64,000 nucleotides of DNA, taken from positions 2,058,501 to 2,122,500 of the forward strand of contig JAGUCH010000002.1 of NCBI GenBank assembly GCA_019096065.1. Reading direction: 5' to 3'. Under the pieces are notes generated by a model that did not search any database, was not told the DNA's origin, and saw only the letters and a list, made by a program, of their open reading frames with translations. Position 1 is the stretch's first letter; every line of letters starts with the position of its first letter. Positions 26,030 through 37,200 of the stretch are shown one piece after another. This DNA comes from Paracyclopina nana. Its lineage: Eukaryota; Arthropoda; Copepoda; Cyclopoida; Cyclopettidae. A program made the position numbers and the translations under genes.

Positions 26030-26487
26030 CAGAGACTTATATTTTAAGAGAAGTGCTGATGAAATGTAAACATTGCAGGTAGTGGTCACGCACTAAATCG
26101 TTCTACTGTCTAGCGCTATCTATAGCGCAATTAATACCCAAAAATGCCAAAAAGACTTTAACCTTTGTTTTCAATTTCTGGTAACTATGAATCAGCCGTG
26201 AATTTTTATTAAGCTTTTTACTAATATTGAAATTTTCAATAAGAACTTCAAAAATACTTGTAATAGAAACAATATATTTTGATCTAATTAGAATTGAGAA
26301 TAAAAGCACCATTTGGGCTCAAATGAATACTTTTGGAGATATGACGAATCAAAAGTCTGCCCTAGCCCAGATGTAGTCAGCCAGCGCCGAGGGTTTATTA
26401 TTGTCTCTTTTGGAGCGTGACCACTACGTACATAACGCACCCTATGACGTCATCACTAATGCACTTCTCTTAAAATATAAGTCTCTG
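26030..26487. mobile_element. Non-autonomous hAT-type MITE
   Basis: The 458-bp element has perfect 27-bp terminal inverted repeats starting CAGAGACTTAT. It is flanked by the 8-bp direct repeat CAGGCAAC at 26022-26029 and 26488-26495. An 8-bp target duplication and CAG-starting ends are the hallmarks of hAT transposons. A further shared block (GTAGTGGTCACGC) lies inside each end. There is no transposase frame, so it is a MITE moved in trans. It sits between ALG3 (start codon 26015) and RBMX2. Confidence 0.9.
26445..26452. promoter_or_regulatory. CRE-like palindrome TGACGTCA inside the MITE
   Basis: A perfect TGACGTCA (CREB/ATF consensus) lies about 35 bases from the right end of the MITE, 430 bases upstream of the ALG3 start codon and 515 bases upstream of RBMX2. 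Function is not shown; the site follows established bZIP binding preference only. Confidence 0.35.
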
Positions 26488-26967
26488 CAGGCAACGTTAA
26501 AGTTGATTTGTACATACAAGAAAAATAAGATGTTTGAAGACACGAATCGAAAATAAGCTCGAGGTCATTAAAAAGTCGATGCACTTTCCAAGAAATCTCC
26601 TATATTCACGTAGAATATTAAGAAATATTTTATTTTTTCAGAATTCTTTTTAAAAAATTCAGCTGCTTTGAGCCTGAATTTTTCCGTTATATATGTACAA
26701 TAATAGGAATATAAATTATTTTTTACCTTGGATTTATCTGTTCGGTTTGCTATATAAACACTGAAGCGTTACTCCCTTTAATTTAACGCAACTCTCGTTA
26801 AGTTGAAGTAAAATGCCAAACTTTGAATAAATGTAAACAAAATTTTCCTATCTAATAACTATCGTTCATATCAACAAATCTCGAAAGCCGAAAAACGCAA
26901 AACAAGCGAAAATTCAAATTTGAATACTTTTCCTTCTTTAAAAGTGAGCTGAAAAACAACTGCCAAC

Positions 26968-28147
26968 ATGAATCCGATCACGAACATGAAAAACTTGAAC
27001 AAGATGAACGACCGGGAAATCGAAATGGGCGTGGCTGGAACTCACAGATCCTGGCATTACGAGGTAGCCTAAAAAATCGGAAACGTTTTCTAACATCGAA
27101 ATGATTTCATTTTTGCCTGTTTTCCAGTACAAGGATTCCGCGTGGATTTTTGCCGGTGGACTTCCCTATGATTTGACTGAAGGTGACGTTGTTTGCGTTT
27201 TTTCTCAATACGGCGAAATTGTGCACATCAATCTGATTCGCGATCACAAAACGGGGAAAAGCAAAGGATTCGGGTTCATTTGTTACGAGGACCAAAGGTC
27301 GACGATTTTAGCGGTGGACAACTTGAATGGGATGAAGTTGCTCGGTCGCTTGGTCAGGGTGGATCATGTTCACACCTACAAATTACCCAAAGATTTGGAA
27401 AAGATGGACGAAGACAGGAAAAAGCTGTTTCTTGAGGGGTGTGCGCCCAAGCCTCTGGAAAAAGGAGATGAAGTTTTATCTGCTAATAGCTCAGGAAACG
27501 ATCAAGACGCAGAAGAGAGCGATACTGCAAGGAAGAAAAAGAAGAAGAAGAAGAAAAAGAAAAAGAAGAAATCACAGACATCAGATGAAGATTCTTCAGA
27601 GCCTGAAAAAAGTAAAGTTAGGTCAAGATCTTCCGAAAGGCCAATCTCTGTCAATAAAAAGAAGAGTAGAAAGAGTCGCTCTAGATCTATTGAAAGAATG
27701 CCTAGAAGAAGGAGTCGATCGATATCGCTTGGAAGAACAGCAGCCAAAAGTAGGTCTACTGAAAGAGATACTAAAAGAAGGAGTGGATCTATTGAAAGGA
27801 ATACAAAACGGAGGAGTCGTTCAAGATCTGTCGAAAGACCTATCAAAAGAAGGTCACCTGAAGAAAGGACAAAAAGAAGAAGTAGATCAAGGTCTATTGA
27901 AAGAAATACCAAAAGAAGAAATAGATCAAGGTCTTTTGAAAGAAGTACCAAAAAGAGAAGCAGATCAAGGTCCATTGAAAGAAGCACTAAAAGGAGAAGT
28001 AGAACAAGATCTATCGAAAGAAGTACTAAAAGAAGAAGCCGATCAAGATCTATGGACAGAAAAAGGAGTCGATCCAGGTCAAATGATCGACATGGTAGAT
28101 CAAAAGATAACCAATCTAGACCTTTTGAAAAACATGTACGAAGGTAG
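26968..28147 (+). CDS. RBMX2: RNA-binding motif protein X-linked 2 (Ist3/Snu17 family)
   Basis: RBMX2 is a spliceosomal protein, the Ist3/Snu17 subunit of the RES complex that joins the activated spliceosome. Exons 26968-27063 and 27128-28147 give 371 residues. The N terminus [19 protein letters not shown] and the RRM ([39 protein letters not shown]) match the family closely. RNP1 is KGFGFICY and RNP2 is WIFAGG. After the RRM come an acidic linker, a run of 13 lysines, and a long SR/RE-rich domain. That domain is partly built from 13-residue units like [13 protein letters not shown] (39-bp DNA repeats around 27870-28060). The lysine run and repeats make the tail likely to vary in length. Its head-to-head neighbour is ALG3. 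Confidence 0.95.
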
Positions 28148-28447
28148 CATTTTTTCGTCAAATAAAAAAATTAAAAGCTGTGCTCCTTCTCAAATAAAAT
28201 GAAATGGATTTGTTTCGGAGTCAAGCCATAAATGAAAGAAAAATGTTATCTGTTTGTAACTGGTCTAGGTTTTAATTTGATAATTTTCAAATACAGTAAC
28301 CACTATGGCACTTAAAATGCTCCTACCCAAAGTAAAAGTGTACTTAAGAGATGTGGATATGATTAGGCACATCCTCCTTTGCTCTTGAATTTAATGGCCT
28401 TTTTTGGAGAGCATTATTTCCGGCTCAGTTAGTTGTAGCATCCAACA

Positions 28448-29497
28448 ATGGAAGGAATACAACTTGTCTCTGTTCAATTGTTTCAGTCAACCCTGGATCG
28501 ACCCTGGAATGTAATTTTTGCTTTGGCTGCTGCATTTGCATTAACTGCAGGGACATATGTACAGTATGCAATATACAGGCTTTTGAAAAGGCTTGGACAA
28601 AGGCACATTAACAAAATCATCAAAGCTCACCAAATTGTTAATTTTGCTTGGGTCACAACCAATGTCGTTTACATGGTAGCCAAAAGTTTCTATTACCCCT
28701 TGTCTGATTTAATAGGCTATGAAACATGTCTGATTTATCACTTCTTGGAGCTCAGCTACTACTTATTTATGGAAATGCATTCCTTCTTCATTGCAACTTA
28801 CAGATATTTGTGTATTATCCACAACGAGAGTTTACTTAAACTGGGCTTAGATGGTAAAATGCTAGCAAAGCGCACTGTGCTAACAATGTTTATATTACCC
28901 TTGTTGTTGGAGACTTTCATTTTCAGTGATGCCAACTATTCTCCTCTTAATAGTTGTTTAGGTAAATTCTTCCTCAACTTTGACTCCAATGGCATTGCTG
29001 TCTGTCCAAATGGCAACTTCACTTGCTATTTGTCGCATGGAGTAGCTGTGGCGCTGAGCTCTAACATTTTTGAGGTGTATTTCCTATTCAAATGCTTTAA
29101 GGCATCACATGACCAAACTGAAAAAGTAGCCTCAATGATTGGAAGGAATGAGCTACAAAAAAGACACAGGCAAGCATATTAAAAAAATTCATAATCCAAG
29201 AAATACTATTCTAGTAGCTATCAACATCATTTTAGGGATCATGGTGTTGTCATTTCCATATCAATTTTTCAATGGTTGGTAGAAGTGGTTCACTTGATTC
29301 TTCATCTTCTCTACTTGAATTATTTTCACAATATTAGCCATGTTTTGGACAAATTTGTTGCTCTCTATATGATAGCAATATATACCTTCATCATTCAGCC
29401 TTCATTTTATTTTTATGGGGAAGCCAAGTTCAGAGAAGATTTTTACAAGTATGGCTTGTATACTGCCCTCAAAAATATTCTGTTTCACAGTGAATGA
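28448..29497 (+). CDS. Orphan 7TM receptor, tandem copy 1
   Basis: This is a probable rhodopsin-like G-protein-coupled receptor; ligand unknown. Exons 28448-29169 and 29236-29497 encode 327 residues. Seven hydrophobic segments are visible. TM1 starts WNVIFALAAAFALTAG, and TM3 follows a cysteine and ends ATYRYLCIIH, a DRY-like site. TM4 is TVLTMFILPLLLETF and TM5 is SSNIFEVYFLFKCF. TM7 ends QPSFYFYGEAKFREDF, taking the place of NPxxY plus helix 8. Cysteines near TM3 and in loop 2 could form the usual disulfide. The intron (29170-29235) has a GC donor (CACAG|GCAAGC), whereas the sister copy has GT at the same place. It could instead be a non-GPCR 7TM protein, but the TM3 and TM7 motifs favour a receptor. 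Confidence 0.75.
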
Positions 29498-29553
29498 ATC
29501 TGAGACATATTGCATTGCTGTTATTGAATTTCTGTGTGACGATCTTTCTTTCA

Positions 29554-29559
29554 AATAAA
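29554..29559 (+). terminator. Poly(A) signal after 7TM copy 1
   Basis: AATAAA occurs 57 bases after the stop codon of the first receptor gene. Confidence 0.5.
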
Positions 29560-29982
29560 AATTTGTAGAAAAAGGCTAATAAGTTGATCACAACAAGCAC
29601 TTAATGATAATGTTAAGGGTATTGCGGAATGTACGGGTGCCAGTACCTGTTACTATTATTGTCTTACTTGGTCTTGGTAAGGTCTTACTTGGTCTGCCAA
29701 GCCTAGCTTTCATTTGTGTCAAAATCTCATCCAAGATTTCCAACTTATGATATCATAAAGCAATTGTGAACATTATAAAAGCTCAATTATCATAATTGTT
29801 AGGGCCGTTTGCCTAGTCGGCAGTAATATGTCCTTATTATTGAGGTAATGGTTTTCCAAAAAGAATTTTAGGTTTACCATGTTTGATAGCAACCAACCGT
29901 TACTGCGATAATCTTCTCTCTTTCTTCTCCTAACATTTGGAGAGAATTATTTACAGCTTAGTTGAGCTCAAGCCCGCAAACA

Positions 29983-31021
29983 ATGAGAGGCATACAAATA
30001 ATTTCTCTCCAATTGTTCCAATCTACCTTGGACTCACCCTGGAATATGATATTTCCTGTAGTAGCTACGCTGGCATTAATCTGCGGAGCATTTGTGCAAT
30101 ATGCAATTTACCGACTTTTGAAAAGGCTTGGACAAAGGCACATTAACAAAATCATCAAACTTCATCAGCTTGTCAACGTTTCTTGGGTGACAATTTGCAC
30201 GGTGTATATGATGGTCAAAAGTTTCTATTATCCCATGTCTGATTTAATAGGCGACAAATCATGTGTCGTTTATCATTTCATGGAGCTTTGCTACTACTTG
30301 TTTATGGAAATGCATTCTTTTTTCATAGCATTTTATCGATACATGTGCATTATCCATAATGAAAGTTTGCTTGCATGGGGGATCGATGGTAAAATGATGG
30401 CGAAGTATACTGTGCTTATGATGTTGCTCCTTCCTTTGATTTGGGAGGCATTCATTTACACGGGTGAACAACACTCTCCACTTGCTAGCTGCTTGGGTAA
30501 ATCCTACCTAGTCTTCAACTCCAAAGGCATAAGCATTTGTCCTAGTGGCGCCTACATCTGTTATTTGTCCTATGCCATAGCTGTGATGTTGAGCTCCAAC
30601 TTTTTTGAGGTGTATTTTCTCTATAAATGCTTCAAGGCATCGCATGATCAAACAGAAAAGGTGGCCTCCATGATTGGAAGGAAAGAGTTGCAAAGAAGGC
30701 ACAGGTTAGAAATTAAATAAATAGCTTTTATCTTATTGCCCAAAATAACATTTTTGCAGAGATCATGGTGTGGTCATTTCCATTTCGATTTTTCAATGGG
30801 TTGTGGAAGTGATTCACTTGTCTCTTCATGGAGTGTATTTGGTGTTTTTTCACAATATCAGCCCCTTGGTTGACAGATTTGTAGCTCTCTACATGGTTGC
30901 AATTTTCACCTTTATCATTCAGCCTTCATTCTATTTTTATGGTGATGCGAAATTCCGTGAGGATTTTGCCAAAAGTGGTTTGTTTGTTGCCACTAAAAAT
31001 ATACTATTTCACAACTCGTGA
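29983..31021 (+). CDS. Orphan 7TM receptor, tandem copy 2
   Basis: This is a tandem paralogue of the gene just upstream, also 327 residues, from exons 29983-30704 and 30760-31021. Both exons have exactly the same lengths as in copy 1 (722 and 262 bases). The start MRGIQII aligns with MEGIQLV of copy 1; a methionine seven codons upstream is less likely. Conserved blocks include RLLKRLGQRHINKIIK, KSFYYPMSDLIG, FYRYMCIIHNESLL, ASHDQTEKVASMIGR and QPSFYFYGDAKFREDF. The intracellular loop before TM6 (HDQTEKVASMIGR) is almost unchanged between copies, which suggests constraint on G-protein or partner contact. The intron has a normal GT donor (CACAG|GTTAGA). Ligand and pathway are unknown. Confidence 0.75.
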
Positions 31022-31069
31022 TCTAATTTTTACTTGGTTGCTTACTTTCTTTTAACTTGAAAAAAACTT

Positions 31070-31456
31070 TGCATGGCCTGACTGAGGAAGTTGCTTCCAT
31101 GATGTGAAGTACTACACAAAAAAACCGTAGGCATGTATATTTTAGAATATGTTGAAGCTCAGCAAAAAAAGTAATACAATTTTTCTACCACCATTTCAGG
31201 GATCATGGCGTGGTCATTTCCATATATCTATTTTTCAATGGATTGTGGAAGTGGTTCACTTAATTCTGCATGCAATCTGCATAACTTTCCTTCTCAATTT
31301 GTAAGTCATTAATGGACATAGTTGATCTCTGCATGATTTCACTCAGTTTTTATTATCTTTCTTCCTTTTATTTCAAGAGTACTGTATTAACTTCAGAGAG
31401 AAGATTTCGCCAATCTTGTTTACTGCCCTGAAAAACATGCTGTTTCACAGCTAATG
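31070..31456 (+). pseudogene. Decayed third copy of the 7TM receptor
   Basis: DNA around 31075-31135 aligns with the end of exon 1 of the two intact copies (the region encoding DQTEKVASMIGR and the splice junction). 31199-31456 aligns with exon 2, beginning GGATCATGGCGTGGTC and ending CTGTTTCACAGC. The large 5' part of exon 1 is absent, the frame is broken in several places and part of the TM6-TM7 region is scrambled. Its tail overlaps the last coding exon of the TRIM-NHL gene on the other strand. Confidence 0.8.
31367..31372 (-). terminator. Likely poly(A) signal of the TRIM-NHL gene
   Basis: TTTATT on the plus strand reads AATAAA on the minus strand, about 80 bases beyond the TRIM-NHL stop codon. 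It lies inside the decayed receptor copy. Confidence 0.4.
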
Positions 31457-34217
31457 AAAGTCGAGTTGGTAGACTGCACCCTGTTTCCCATCTGTCATGT
31501 ACATTATTTGTGAATCACTGCTGGCTTCAGTCATGCTTGTGGTGTTTCTGAACCCAACTATAGATGAGACAAATCGACCATCCAAAGTGAAAATCTGTAG
31601 AAAATAAAAGTAAATCCCTGTAAATTGTAAAAGCTATACATCCATTTTACTTGGAGCCTGTTTGAGTCCAGTTCGCAAACTAGGATAAAACTTGCTCTTG
31701 AAAATGCAACCGTTGTGGGAAGCTCAAACTGCAAAAAAAAAAGATTTTTCTTTGGTGATTCTGCTTAGGAATTGTAAAAGAGTTTTACTTGACCATTTCC
31801 AGCTCCTTGCATGCCAAAAATAGCCAGAGGATCTCCACTGCTGGTGAATGTTCTGACTCTGTGGTTACCTGATAAATTACGTAACATAAGGCAAACTGAT
31901 TTTTTTTTGGTAAAAAATAATCACCTGTGTCTGCAATGATGATCATGTTGACTGACCCATCATAGACCACATCCTCTGGCTGACACAAATCTGTGTAAAA
32001 GTGCTGCCTTCCATCAGGGCCTAAATGTTTATATTTAGACAATGAAGTATAGACATATTGTTAGCTTTTTGACCTTTTTGCATTTTCCCACCAATGTACC
32101 TCATGAATTTGCCCAATTTTGAGAAAAGGCACACCCTGTTATTGCCAGTATCTGCAACTATGATTGACTGGTCTTGAGGATTGGTAGCCTGAAAATAATT
32201 AGGAAATTAAAAGAGACCTGGTTTTTTTTCAGTTAAAGTTTACCAGTCCACAGGGTGACCTAAAACGTCCAGAAGATTTTGACCTATCTCCAATGCAATA
32301 ACTGTTGTCAATTTCCTCATCAATCACAATCAAACTTTGCTCCCATTGGTCTAAAATTAGTGGTGCCTTTAAATTGAGTCATTGAAATTGCTTGGAAATT
32401 ACCCAAAACAATGATTTTTTGGGCGTGCAAAAAGGCTAATTTGATGGGATGCTGGAAGTCTGCAACTTCCACTGTCCTCAGCTTCTTTCCACTTTGACAG
32501 TCAAACACAACCACAGATTTTCTAAATAGAGTCATTAGGCACGCCATAATATAGAAGGGACTTGAAAAATGATGGTATCTTTGCCATACTCGTCAGGCAG
32601 ACAGACAAAGATTTCTTTGTCATTCCACGGTGAGGTTTTGACGCAAGTTGGTCGACTTGACGTGGAAAACGCCTTCCATTTCTTGAAAGGGCCAAAAGTG
32701 ACCGAAGCCTACAATACAAATATTTTTTTGGACTACATTTTTATCATTTTTTTAGGTCATTTACCACTGGATTTTCTAATGGAGTAGGATTCAAGCTTTT
32801 CAAATTTGCCTCAATTTTGCCAGCCTCATGCTTGGCATTATTCACTAATTGGAAAGTGGGACTAATTTCATATCCAGAAATAGCTGACATGTGGGAGCTG
32901 TTTAAAACCACTTTTTCGTACTCTTGATGGAGTTGAATAACGCTTTTAACCTAAAAAAGCAGAGCTCGTTATTTGATGGTGGATAGAAAACTTGGGAAAT
33001 GGGAAAACAACCAAATCTGAGTCTGAAGCAAGGCTGGCGATCTCCTTGGCTTCCTCTTGAAGTTGTTGCATATTTTCCAAAACTTCTTCCACTTTTTTCT
33101 CCTCTTTGGTGGCAACGTCATCCAGGTGTTTTTGCAAATTATTTCGCGACTCCTGAATCTGCTTTATCTGATCCTTTTCCATCTCGTCTGCTTTCTCCTC
33201 TAAACTCTGGAACTTGACCTTAGAAATTGCATTTATGCCACTTAAATGACAAAAGCTATATAAAAACTATTTGTAGTACTTTGACCAACGTGGCCCATTT
33301 TGAAGTTGCTTCCTCGATTTGAGCCACGATTTGACGAGTTTGCTCGCGTAATTGAGCCACGTGCTCATTGAAGCATTTGGGGCAAAATACTTTTTGGCAA
33401 TGGAGGCAAAGTTGGTAGGAATCCTCGCTTTTCTTTTCGCTACTACACTGCGAGCAAGTTGAGCTGATTTTTCGCTGGTTTTTCGAAGCCACGTGAGCAT
33501 TTTTCAAACTTGCCAAATCCCCCTGAAAAGGCAAAAAAATTATTCCGACCTCAAAATTGCACTAGAATTCCACCATATGGATTTCTCCATGCTTTGATAT
33601 ACATATAAACATGTAATGAAAGTATATATCATCATGACAAAAGGTGGAAATGTTACATAAGGCCATAAATCACAGAGAGGAAACAAAGCCTTATAATTAT
33701 ACACTTACCCGCAGAATCGGATGCTCTTGCTTGCAGCTTGGACATGACAAAAGGTCTTTCGGGTTCAAAAAAGGACGAACGCATTCCAGGCAAAATTGGT
33801 GCTCACAAGGCAAAACTTTGGCATCTTGGTACTCTTTGAGGCAAACTGCGCACTTGAATTCCGACGCTTTTCGAGGTTGCGTGATTTTCCGCGAGGACCT
33901 TTTCCGCTCCTTCTTGAGCGGTTCAACTTCACCTGACGTTTCTGATTTGCCTTGATGATCAACCGCTTCGTTATTGGCAACTGCAGCTGCTGCTACGAAA
34001 AAATTTCACTCGTTGCAGCAGAGACATAAAAATTGCTTAATGTCCAAAAATAAGCTCCATTTTACCTTGTTCTGCTGAAGTTTTCCTTTGCGCCTTTCCA
34101 TCTAATATTTAGGGTGAAGTTTAAAAAGCATGTTATTTTGAATCATGCAAAATTAGGGTTACCTTCGTTGGTTTCAAGTTTGCTTTTGAAAGAGAATTTT
34201 CGGATGACCTTTTTCAT
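31451..34217 (-). CDS. TRIM-NHL E3 ubiquitin ligase
   Basis: This is a RING ubiquitin ligase with a C-terminal six-bladed NHL propeller, which in relatives (TRIM2/3, TRIM32, TRIM71, Mei-P26) binds RNA or protein targets. Fourteen exons in coding order: 34217-34163, 34101-34066, 33992-33709, 33522-33280, 33218-33012, 32950-32765, 32708-32590, 32521-32403, 32350-32244, 32188-32074, 32020-31925, 31868-31789, 31728-31651 and 31594-31451 (622 residues). The RING (about residues 77-120) has CAVC, CEHQFCLEC and CPSC. A single B-box-like zinc site (CSQC, CLHC, CPKC, EH) follows, then a coiled coil (KKVEEVLENMQQLQEEAKEI). NHL blades include IIVADTGNNRVCLF, IIIADTGNHRVRTF and FILVCELDSNRLQ. The exon 7/8 junction is the least certain. 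Which TRIM-NHL subgroup it belongs to is open; domain order and length resemble TRIM32/thin. Confidence 0.9.
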
Positions 34218-37200
34218 GTTGTCATGCTTTTGACAGAAATAAACACAACTGAGGGCGACTGATGTGCAGTAGCAGAGTCAGTGATAAGGAAGCAATTTAT
34301 TGCTAGTTGATACAAATCTGGCTGGCTTTGATAAGTTTCAGATTAGCAAGGGATTAATGCACTTTTACTGCCAATATAATTTTGGGAAAAACGGTGTTTC
34401 TTAAGAAGGGCTCATAATATTACCAAATATTTTCCCTAGGGGAGTCAGGTGCAAAATAATTCAAATTTTCCCCAACTTTCCTCGTAATGTATAGCTGTGT
34501 GTCAACCAGCTGTTGGCATAAAAATTATGTCTGGTAATGTTGCATACACGAAATCAACAGATTTTACGCATAGTACGTTTGAACGAAAATTGATCAAGCA
34601 TTATAGGCTAGCTCAAAACTCGTTCGGAACTATTCCGCTAGAAGGTGCTAAGATTTGTTGTTGGCGGAATTTGCGTAAGCGACCATGCGCTCTAAATATA
34701 TTTTAGCCGTTCTTTCATTCAAAGCGCCAAAATGTAAACATAATAAAAACATCCAAGCTTAGATACACCTTCCCCCCCTACGCTAGCGCCATCAAATTGT
34801 GTAGTGGCAAAACGCCTGAACTAAATCTTTTAGCCTAGGCTATACGCAAGTTTCGCCACTTGCACATAGCATACTATATGTACCACTTTGCAAAGTGTAC
34901 GTATATGGTTAGAATTGACTTTAAGAACGGAGTCATAAAAAGTCTTACCGAGCTAATTTGGCCAGGTTTCTTCAATGTCATCCTTTTGGCCATTCTCTTT
35001 TTTGTGGCCGAAAACATTCACACACTAATTATGCCGTTATAACCGGAATTAACGAGCATTCTCATAATTGGGCAATTCTTGGCTAGAAATATACAAATGT
35101 GTTCTTTTCACTGTCATGGCCAATAAATCAAGTGTCACGCAAAACTTGAATTAGCATCTTTATCTATGTGAAAGCACTTTGGCTCACCTGATGCATAATT
35201 GCCGATTTTTTAAAGTTAAATAACAAATTAAATAACAAGCTGAAATAGCAAATTCAAGCCCAGTTTAATGTAATGGCAATTTTAAGCCATTTTGAATTGG
35301 TTTTGAGAATGACTTTTTCCTTTTTCCTAAAGCAAAAATAATAAACAGTTAAATCTTGGTGAGCAATTGCTTCCATATCTTGCCTAAAAATTGCTCAAAA
35401 TTCAAAGCACTGAAAATATTATACTTAAGCTTGAATTTTACCAATAAAAAATGCTCATCAATTCAAAAATATCATTGATAGACACACCTGATAATTAATC
35501 TCAGTTAGCAACTAAAGCATTTATGATTTTACTCATATGGTAAGCTGAGCATGAAAATTGAAAAGCCACAGCAGAAGGTTAACTGTGTATACATTAGAAG
35601 AATAAAAATGTAGGGCAAGCAAACCTAACATAAAAACCAACCAAATGTCCTTGATCGTCTTCTGGAGTTACGACATGTGTGAGTGCTGTGGAACCGTCAT
35701 TAATAGTAAACCACCTGGACATCTTGCAATCAAACATGCATGAATTTGTAGCAATTTGCAACTTTCAAAAAAGTTTGAGACTAAAGTGCGACGACACGAT
35801 TGATTGTACTACTTGTAGTATATTATACTACAGCACACTAGCTGGTCTTTGGTGAAAGTGCAATTAAAAACGTTTAATTCAAACCATCGAAAAAAGGTGT
35901 TGGAAACCAATTTCACTATGGCATTTTCCTATTTCCACTTTTGGCAAAAATGCTAAAAACTGCAGTTCTTTGCAATTTTTGAAAATAAAATCAAAGTGGG
36001 AGAAAGTCGTTTGCTCTTTATGGTGATGATGATGCATAATAATGGGAAAAAGATAAAGCAGATGAATTTTTAGCATGGGAAGAAAAATATGAGCCAACGA
36101 TGGCAATTGAGAAATGTGATGGTTTTCGATCCCTAAATGACAAGAATCACGATTTCATGATGCAAAACTTGCATCAGAACTTGTACTTCTTATGTAGCTA
36201 TGAAGCACTTTGGCGGTTTTGTTCAAAAAAGCCAACTAATTAATTCTCAAGTGAAAAAACTTGGGAAATCAACATGGCTTCGTGATTGATTACTTAATCA
36301 TGAAAAGCATGACATCCGATTTGTTAGGAGTTTTGCACTTTTCACAGAAAATAAAATATGGTTGTTGAATATCAGCTTTTAGTGTGGTTTGTCGACGCAG
36401 TTGCATAAGCTATGCTAAAAATTAGAAATTCTTGATGAAGAATGTGGTGAAATTAGGGTGTTAACTTGGGCTTTTCTATTGTTCACCCAGGACTATAAAA
36501 CAACCACAAAAAGGCATCTTCCATATTTTTCATGCCATATGGCTCACACGATAAATTCACTCAAAATTAATGGCTCAGATAACTCTTCATACATATTTGT
36601 TATGCGCATAATGAATGTCTATTTCAACTATCTTAAGCACTCACATCAAATTAGAGCAATGTAACATTTCTTCTGGGGAATCACTTATAAATTGAAAAAC
36701 ATGAGAGAAACCGACTTGATTTATTGTGATGAATGGGTACAAGTTGTTTTTCAAGACTTTTAGCTGAAATTTATATAGCTCTAAAGTCTATTCAGTAGGT
36801 TGGCATGCATCAGCTGCTTTGTGAAATTTAAATGAAAGTTGGATCATTACCATATGTGGCCGAAAATCAAGGCAACCAAGAAGCAATTTCCCGGACCCAG
36901 ACTATTGGAATTTCTCCAACAATTTCTATTTTTGCCACCTTCAAAAATGATGACATTGTGAACAATTTCCAGGTCATTTGTGAACGGTAATCACCTAATG
37001 GGCCTTGCCATTGTTGTAATCGAGCATAAACATGATTAAATAACGCTTACTGAATACTCATACTTTATAATTTTCAACGATTTGATCAGTCAATGCCAAC
37101 TTTCGCAAATAGCTACTTTTCAATTTGACTTTTATATCAGCTTTTGATGGCCAAAGTAATGAAAGTTTGCTGTATCGTTTTCCTTCTTCAATTAACGCTA

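Noticed and set aside
27502-28161. 219-codon minus-strand frame rich in Leu, Asp and Phe
   Set aside because: It is the antisense of the RBMX2 lysine run and RS repeats; the periodicity explains the lack of stops.
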